From: Sanchytrium tribonematis
Lineage: Eukaryota > Sanchytriomycota > Sanchytriomycetes > Sanchytriales > Sanchytriaceae
DNA: 11,993 bases
Direction: 5' to 3'
Assembly (NCBI GenBank): GCA_018985235.1
Contig: JADGIG010000234.1
Coordinates: forward strand, 1 to 11,993
Below the pieces are notes generated by a model. The model saw only the letters and a program-made list of their open reading frames with translations. It was not told where the DNA came from and ran no database searches. The position numbers and the translations under genes are program-made. Below are positions 7,758 to 11,993 of the stretch, one piece after another. Position 1 is the stretch's first letter; each line of letters begins with the position of its first letter.

Positions 7758-10140
7758 GATGTTCACATCAGATCACTTCCCATGTTTAATAGAACTCGGT
7801 GTCAATAATCCAGTCTTGAATGCTGAAAAAATAAATTGGAGCAAATTGAGTCTACCAGAATATAGAAATAAATACAAGTCATTGCTTCAATCAACAATAA
7901 AACAATTTGAAACCACATTTGAGACATCAAATAATGTCAATAAAATTGATAAACTCCTAACAAACTGTATTTTGACCACTGGTAAAACAATACTAGGGAC
8001 AATACCTAGTAATCCAGATTCCATTCATTATGGCAAGTCAATAGAAACATTAAGCAAGAATATTAAAAGACTCCAACGTAAATATGGAAGGTCGAGTTCC
8101 AACAAAAACAGATCCAAGCTACTAAAAAAAATCAAAAAGAAAAGAAAAGTTTTTAACAAAATGGTGGAACAACAAGTTTACCAAACAAGGATTGATAAAA
8201 TAAATGAATTCAATACAAATTCGACTCTTGCATATCATGAAATGTGCAAAATAAAGAACATAACATCTAAATCAAATGATTTTTGCAAACTGGAAGACAT
8301 GATTCAATATCAAAAGCAACATTTTGGTGGCGACACTGTCAACTGGCCTAAGAAAGAACAATCAATTAATTCTGAAGAAATTGTTAAAATGGCAAATGAG
8401 ATCTTCACAAGAACAATCATTAAAAGAGAATTGAGATACCTCAATTGCAAGAAAGCGTCTGGTGGAATAATTCCGACAATTGCTTACAAATTTTTGCCTA
8501 GTAATGGAATCAAAATAATCAAAAGACTTCTCTGTCTTTGCTATTCCTCTGGTGATATCCCTGAATCTTTCAAATTCTCAACACTTGTGGAAATTTATAA
8601 AAACAAAGGAAATAAAGATAATCCAGTATTTTACCGACCCGTCAGTCTACTTGTTATTTTAAGGAAGATTTACGAGAAAATAATGTATTACAATAAATTA
8701 CAACAACTGTTAATTCCAACTTATCGTCAGCATGGCTTTTGTAGCAGCCGTGGTACTTTAACGCAATTGCACTACGTCAACAATTTGATTAAGAATTATG
8801 GACAAAATGGGGATGTTTTCATGGCATCACTGGATTTATCCAGTGCTTTTGACAATATAGACTGGCAAGATATTCAAGATGTATTTCAAAATAAACTAGA
8901 TTCTCAAGATTTTAATGTAATTAGATCATTGATTAACAAACAGTGCATTCAATTAAAACGTGATAATAACAGAAACATCATTGAAATGCGTAAGGGTGTG
9001 CCCCAAGGTGGAACACTCAGCCCTCTAATCTTTTCTTATCTTTTGGATCATATTGTTTCATCTCTTGAAATTGATCATTCTAAATTAAGTCTCTGCTTAT
9101 ACGCAGATGATATTTTTACCATATCAAATGATCTAGAATACTTGGAAACAACTCTTAATCGAATCACCAATAAATTAGAAGAACACTCATTTTGTGCAAA
9201 TGTTAATAAATATCAGTTTTGTGGACCACCTGACTTAGCAATTACAGTTCAAAATACTACAATACAATCCATTCCATACATCAAGTATCTCGGAGTACAT
9301 CTAGACCTCAAAGGCATTCATTATGAAGTCGAAACTGCGCACAAAAAACGCAAACTAGAAATGATTCTAAGCGAGATAAATTCCACTAAACAACAATTAT
9401 TCCATGCGAAACCGTTATTTATAAAGGGTGTACTTGACCCTATTCTTTCTTACGGACTAGCACTTTGGTCCCCAGAAAAAATATTTGAATTAGAAAAATT
9501 AAGAATCACATTTACGACATCTTTATTTGGTCATTCGCGTAAAATACATGAGTACTTGTGTGAATTTAATAATTGCAACGAGCTGTATCACAAATCAAGA
9601 ATCCAACTCGAGTCCCAAATCAAAAATATTATTGAACAATTGCGCAACATAAACACCCCTGTCTGGTACATTAACACTTTAAAAGCAAATACCGAACAAG
9701 CAAATACCGAACAAGCAAATAGCATATTTCAATATTGTCCACTATTTTTCAACACCAGCAAAGATGTTGACGACAGTAAAAGAATTCGACTGGAACACGA
9801 ATGGAATAATAACTTGGCAAAAAGAGGCAGTCAGTTAAATACAAACAGCAATTTAATAAAATTGTTAAAGAAACAAAAATTTACTTATATCTATTCTCAC
9901 CATATTTTGAGACTAGGTGTAAGATTTATGATGGGAGATCTCCCATTTAGAATAGACGCAGGATGTGAATTATGTTGGCAGCCGTATGAAGATGGACTGC
10001 AACACTTTGAGCTGGATTGTACGGATTACAGGAGAGTCGATTATTTGGAAACTAGAATTTACAACACTTTTAAAAATGGGACAGAAAATGAAATCTTTGA
10101 TATATTAAAGAAATTGAAAAGTGTTACCACACCAAAATAG
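7666..10140 (+). CDS. LINE-A ORF3: end of endonuclease, reverse transcriptase, C2HC zinc finger
   Basis: Open from ATG 7666 to TAG at 10138-10140, 824 aa, overlapping ORF2 by 92 bp in the +1 frame. Residues 5-40 complete the endonuclease (RILDHCWAHSS, then SDHFP with Asp36-His37), so the ATG is probably not a true start. A Lys-rich region (about 125-170) precedes the RT. RT motifs: KKASGG, FYRPVSLL..RKIYEKI, HGFCSSRGTLTQL, motif A DLSSAFD (Asp390), motif B GVPQGGTLSPLIF (from 444), motif C YADD (479-482), KYLGV. The thumb carries a 15-bp tandem repeat at 9685-9720. Near the end Cys767, Cys770, His780 and Cys785 form C-x2-C-x9-H-x4-C, typical of LINE C-terminal zinc fingers. All catalytic residues are intact. 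Its role is target-primed reverse transcription. Confidence 0.93.
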   Translation: MTRTKRILDHCWAHSSNEYLVSSFTALNHPEMFTSDHFPCLIELGVNNPVLNAEKINWSKLSLPEYRNKYKSLLQSTIKQFETTFETSNNVNKIDKLLTNCILTTGKTILGTIPSNPDSIHYGKSIETLSKNIKRLQRKYGRSSSNKNRSKLLKKIKKKRKVFNKMVEQQVYQTRIDKINEFNTNSTLAYHEMCKIKNITSKSNDFCKLEDMIQYQKQHFGGDTVNWPKKEQSINSEEIVKMANEIFTRTIIKRELRYLNCKKASGGIIPTIAYKFLPSNGIKIIKRLLCLCYSSGDIPESFKFSTLVEIYKNKGNKDNPVFYRPVSLLVILRKIYEKIMYYNKLQQLLIPTYRQHGFCSSRGTLTQLHYVNNLIKNYGQNGDVFMASLDLSSAFDNIDWQDIQDVFQNKLDSQDFNVIRSLINKQCIQLKRDNNRNIIEMRKGVPQGGTLSPLIFSYLLDHIVSSLEIDHSKLSLCLYADDIFTISNDLEYLETTLNRITNKLEEHSFCANVNKYQFCGPPDLAITVQNTTIQSIPYIKYLGVHLDLKGIHYEVETAHKKRKLEMILSEINSTKQQLFHAKPLFIKGVLDPILSYGLALWSPEKIFELEKLRITFTTSLFGHSRKIHEYLCEFNNCNELYHKSRIQLESQIKNIIEQLRNINTPVWYINTLKANTEQANTEQANSIFQYCPLFFNTSKDVDDSKRIRLEHEWNNNLAKRGSQLNTNSNLIKLLKKQKFTYIYSHHILRLGVRFMMGDLPFRIDAGCELCWQPYEDGLQHFELDCTDYRRVDYLETRIYNTFKNGTENEIFDILKKLKSVTTPK
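7674..7683 (+). other. Site of the +1 frame break in the LINE-A endonuclease
   Basis: GACAAAACGT contains four A's at 7677-7680. The endonuclease homology leaves the ORF2 frame and resumes in the ORF3 frame here. One A fewer, or a +1 ribosomal shift, would make the domain continuous between GDLNFN and SDHFP. Confidence 0.7.
9685..9720 (+). repeat. 15-bp in-frame tandem repeat, 2.4 units
   Basis: GCAAATACCGAACAA occurs at 9685-9699 and 9700-9714, then GCAAAT. It encodes Ala-Asn-Thr-Glu-Gln twice in the RT thumb-to-zinc-finger region of ORF3. The units are identical, so the expansion is recent, and it keeps the frame. Confidence 0.9.
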
Positions 10141-10152
10141 ATAATCTTTAAG

Positions 10153-10184
10153 TTGTTGGACAGCTTGATGAGGCATCCCAACAA
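10153..10184 (+). other. 3' tail RNA stem-loop of LINE-A
   Basis: TTGTTGG (10153-10159) pairs with CCAACAA (10178-10184). A 3x3 internal loop (ACA/ATC) follows, then GCTT (10163-10166) pairs with AGGC (10171-10174, one G-U pair) around a GATG loop. It lies 20 bases from the element end. In several LINE families the RT recognises such a 3' hairpin; that role is inferred here. Confidence 0.6.
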
Positions 10185-10186
10185 AG

Positions 10187-10204
10187 AATAAATATTTATT
10201 ATTA
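10187..10204 (+). promoter_or_regulatory. LINE-A polyadenylation signal and terminal TTA repeat
   Basis: AATAAATATTTATTATTA closes the element. AATAAA is at 10187-10192, its first 14 bases are a palindrome, and the final bases are a short TTA repeat in place of poly(A). Confidence 0.55.
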
Positions 10205-10217
10205 TTGCCATGTACCT
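10205..10217 (+). repeat. Target-site duplication, 3' copy, of LINE-A
   Basis: TTGCCATGTACCT matches 4658-4670 exactly and directly follows the terminal TTA repeat of the element. Confidence 0.92.
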
Positions 10218-10972
10218 GCTTCCCTTTAGAAAATACCATGATGCTATCATAAACCTCTCTCAATTGACCGTGTTTGTCAGTAAAGTAAAGAGACGTTATT
10301 GCTCGTTGAACAAATCTCTTTCTTTGCAAATTAAAATAATCTTTTTTTTTGAAAAAAACGCTCTAGCTTTTCGTTATCCATATTCATATCACCTGCAAGA
10401 ACAATTGTTTTATCAGGATGCTGTGATATAAATTTAATAATTTCAGCTAGATTGATAGCTGCTGTATTTCCTTCCGAGTTTTGAGCAGATTTTAAATGTG
10501 CAGAGATCACACAAAATTCTACGTCTTTTTCAATATCCTTAAATTTGAGCAATAAGGGCACTAAGATTTAAAGTTGATAATGTGATAATCTGAGGACTTG
10601 ATCCAATGTGGTTTTAGCTGATTTCGAAGATGGTTTAGTGGGTGCAGTAACCGGGTGACCTGTGACTCCCATTCTTCTCACTTTTGTAGTGTCATAAATA
10701 ATGGCTGTACTATGTCCATTTGTTTGACCAGATTCAATCAAATAATTCCATTTATCACTAGAAACTCCATTTGCATTTAATGTAGCAATAAGTTGTCCTA
10801 ATGCATTTCATTTGGGTGCAACTTCTTTTAATACGATAATACTGGTTCCACTATTTAAGATGATAGGTGCAAAGTTTGCTATTTTAGAATCAATTGCATC
10901 CATATTTTGACCAAAATCATTCAGATTAAAAGTGGATATTCCAATGGACCACAAAATGGACCATAAAATCAT
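10205..10972 (-). pseudogene. EEP copy 2, 5' part (degenerate DNase I-like gene cut by LINE-A)
   Basis: ATG at 10972-10970 starts MILWSILWSIGISTFNL, matching the short signal-like start and STFNL motif of copy 1. In-frame stops: TGA at codon 55 (10810-10808) and TAA at codon 135 (10570-10568). The same frame then continues with CVISAHLKS and LAGDMNMD (10393-10376). A run of nine T's on the plus strand (10342-10350; A9 in the coding strand) adds one base: the frame ends in TAA 10333-10331, while the homologous frame (QRKRFVQ, VYDSIMVFSKGK) carries on to the LINE-A junction. Glu of the first acidic motif survives as LKEV. The 3' part lies at 4670-4400. With two stops, a frameshift, two insertions and a lost catalytic His, this copy is dead. 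Confidence 0.85.
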
Positions 10973-11162
10973 AGATTGGAGCAATTAGATCACTTTCCTT
11001 CAATGTGTTTGGATCTCTGTGTATTAAATTATGATTGGACGGAAAAGATGAGCTAATTCTATTTTGTGTCTTGATGTCAGAGAGCTAGAAATGTACTTTT
11101 GATTTCTATCAAATAGTGATATTGATTTGTCAAAGCATTATCAACTCTAATAAATTGATTTA
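10973..11162. other. Intergenic spacer between EEP copies 2 and 3
   Basis: This 190-bp AT-rich gap lies between the ATG of copy 2 and the TAG of copy 3, both on the minus strand. It should hold the promoter of copy 2 and the 3' end of copy 3. A TATA-like ATAATTTAATAC (minus strand) lies about 55 bases before the copy 2 ATG. No RNA gene or clear repeat is seen. Confidence 0.35.
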
Positions 11163-11902
11163 CTAAACAATAACTTTACCTGGTTTTCTATCAATCGGCT
11201 CTGTAGATGGCCGTTCTACAGTTGGAACCGGGTCAAATGTCACTGGTTTTTCCGGAGGCAGGTCAACCGTACCGGGTAACTCATATCCTATCCCTCCTGT
11301 TTCTCCAGTTCCTCCTGTTTCTCCAGTATTTCTTAAGTCATCGAGTGTTTCCAGTGCACCATTTATGGGATCTTGCATGTTCGTCATAGTATCAGAAGGG
11401 GTGCCTTTCTGTTCTGGAAACTCACCATCATTTGATCCACCTTTTGGTTCAGCAGGAGTAGCAGGAGCAGAAGGCTTACCTGATCCACCCCCTTCTAGAT
11501 CTTGTAAACTAGGTTTTTGAGTATCTACTTCCTTTGTTGTTTTACTAATAGCTTCATTTAATGGTTTTGTGATATCTCCAGATGTGAGATGTCTATCAAC
11601 ATCAGCTGCTTTAATATCCTCAAGATACCTCAATCTATCTTCAGGTATTGCTGTTCTAGTTTCAATGTTAGTACTAAGCAATGGATGATCACTATGTATT
11701 GTTAAAGTGAGTGCGAAATCCTGTCCACGGATGGCCGATGTATACTCAGCAGTCTCACTCAATGTAAATGTCCCACCTTTGTAAGAAGATTTTGAAAATG
11801 TGATGATATGATCATAAAGATCACTGTGTCTTCCTCTTTTGTGAAATACAACGGGACCATTTGCAACTGTCGTAAATTTTCTGATTTTGACTTTCACATT
11901 GT
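11163..11902 (-). pseudogene. EEP copy 3: C-terminal half of a DNase I-like protein cut by a second LINE-A copy
   Basis: The frame is open from the element junction at 11902 to the TAG at 11165-11163, about 246 residues, with no internal stop. It aligns with the second half of copy 1: IRKFTTVANGP (versus ISRFVQHPNGP), DLYDHIITFSK (versus AIYDQIITITN) and HSDHPLLSTNIETR (versus SSDHAMITTEFTTR), so the terminal catalytic Asp-His is kept. The motifs for Asn, Glu, His and GDxN are missing because the N-terminal half must lie beyond the inserted element. After the fold there is a helical segment and a 110-residue disordered acidic tail rich in Gly, Pro, Glu and Thr, absent from copy 1. No genuine start exists here. 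Before the insertion this gene may have been intact. Confidence 0.8.
11293..11327 (-). repeat. 18-bp in-frame tandem repeat in the EEP copy 3 tail
   Basis: Two units with an 18-bp period encode GETGGT and GETGGI in the disordered tail of EEP copy 3. The first 17 bases of each unit are identical. Confidence 0.8.
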
Positions 11903-11993
11903 ATGAAACCAGGAGTTCTCAAAAATCTAGTAAATTTTTTTCATTTTTTTAAAATTTTACTTATTTTTAACAAACTCTGTGATATTTTATGTT
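11903..11993 (+). mobile_element. Second LINE-A copy, 5' end only (continues beyond window)
   Basis: All 91 bases are identical to 4671-4761, starting at the same ATGAAACCAGG. The preceding DNA is EEP copy 3 and shares nothing with the flank of the first copy, so this is an independent insertion with an intact 5' end. It has the same orientation as the first copy and is antisense to EEP copy 3. Confidence 0.9.

Larger units (their letters stand above)
4671..10204 (+). mobile_element. LINE-A: complete APE-type non-LTR retrotransposon, 5534 bp
   Basis: Both ends are set by the perfect 13-bp duplication. The 5' end (ATGAAACCAGGAG) is confirmed by a second copy that starts at the same base at 11903. 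Layout: a 111-bp T-rich leader, ORF1 (4782-5246), ORF2 (5247-7757), ORF3 (7666-10140), and a 64-bp 3' tail with a stem-loop and AATAAA, ending in a short TTA repeat and no poly(A). Encoded domains are an unknown N-terminal region, APE-like endonuclease, reverse transcriptase and C2HC zinc finger; no RNase H is seen. The clade cannot be assigned by eye. It lies antisense to the EEP gene it interrupts. One frame break inside the endonuclease leaves doubt as to whether this copy is active. Confidence 0.93.

Noticed and set aside
10105-10204. Extension of the EEP copy 2 frame into LINE-A
   Set aside because: Protein similarity to the EEP family stops at the target duplication; beyond it the frame is antisense LINE-A 3' tail.
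4671-11993. The 91-bp direct repeat at 4671 and 11903 as LTRs of one long element
   Set aside because: Both copies point the same way, but 4671 is the 5' end of a complete LINE that already ends at 10204 with its own target duplication. The DNA before 11903 is EEP copy 3, so it is a second LINE.

Overview
The window is eukaryotic nuclear DNA from an organism I cannot name. It is AT-rich, uses AATAAA-type polyadenylation signals, appears to use the standard genetic code, and carries non-LTR retrotransposons (LINEs). There is no sign of bacterial operon structure. The GPI-anchored EGF-type surface protein and secreted nucleases would suit a protist or a small, compact-genome animal, but nothing here decides between them.

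Layout. (1) Positions 1-1102 (+) hold the 3' part of a gene for a secreted, Cys- and Pro-rich EGF-like protein with a C-terminal GPI-type tail; its frame changes once near 217-241, possibly because of a 25-nt intron. (2) Three minus-strand paralogues of a secreted DNase I-like (endonuclease/exonuclease/phosphatase, EEP) protein follow. Copy 1 (1121-2295) has one frame break. Copy 2 (10972 down to 10205, continuing at 4670 down to about 4400) is a pseudogene with two in-frame stops, a frameshift and two retrotransposon insertions. Copy 3 (11902-11163) is only the C-terminal half, cut off by another retrotransposon. (3) A decayed, 5'-truncated minus-strand LINE with reverse transcriptase and RNase H (LINE-B, about 4400-2403) sits in the 3' part of EEP copy 2. 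(4) A complete plus-strand LINE (LINE-A, 4671-10204, 5534 bp) sits in EEP copy 2, flanked by a perfect 13-bp target-site duplication. It has a small ORF1, a long ORF2 (unknown N-terminal region plus most of an APE-type endonuclease) and ORF3 (end of the endonuclease, reverse transcriptase, C2HC zinc finger), followed by a 3' stem-loop. (5) At 11903 a second LINE-A copy starts at exactly the same nucleotide and is identical for all 91 visible bases.

Reading: this is a birth-and-death array of secreted nuclease genes that has taken repeated LINE insertions. LINE-A looks recently active. Removing it together with one copy of the duplicated target rejoins the reading frame of EEP copy 2. Points most worth checking are the ubiquitin-like Arg-Gly-Gly segment inside LINE-A ORF2, the in-frame TAA-ATG junction of ORF1 and ORF2, the +1 break inside the endonuclease, and the antisense LINE-A insertions in two different EEP paralogues.
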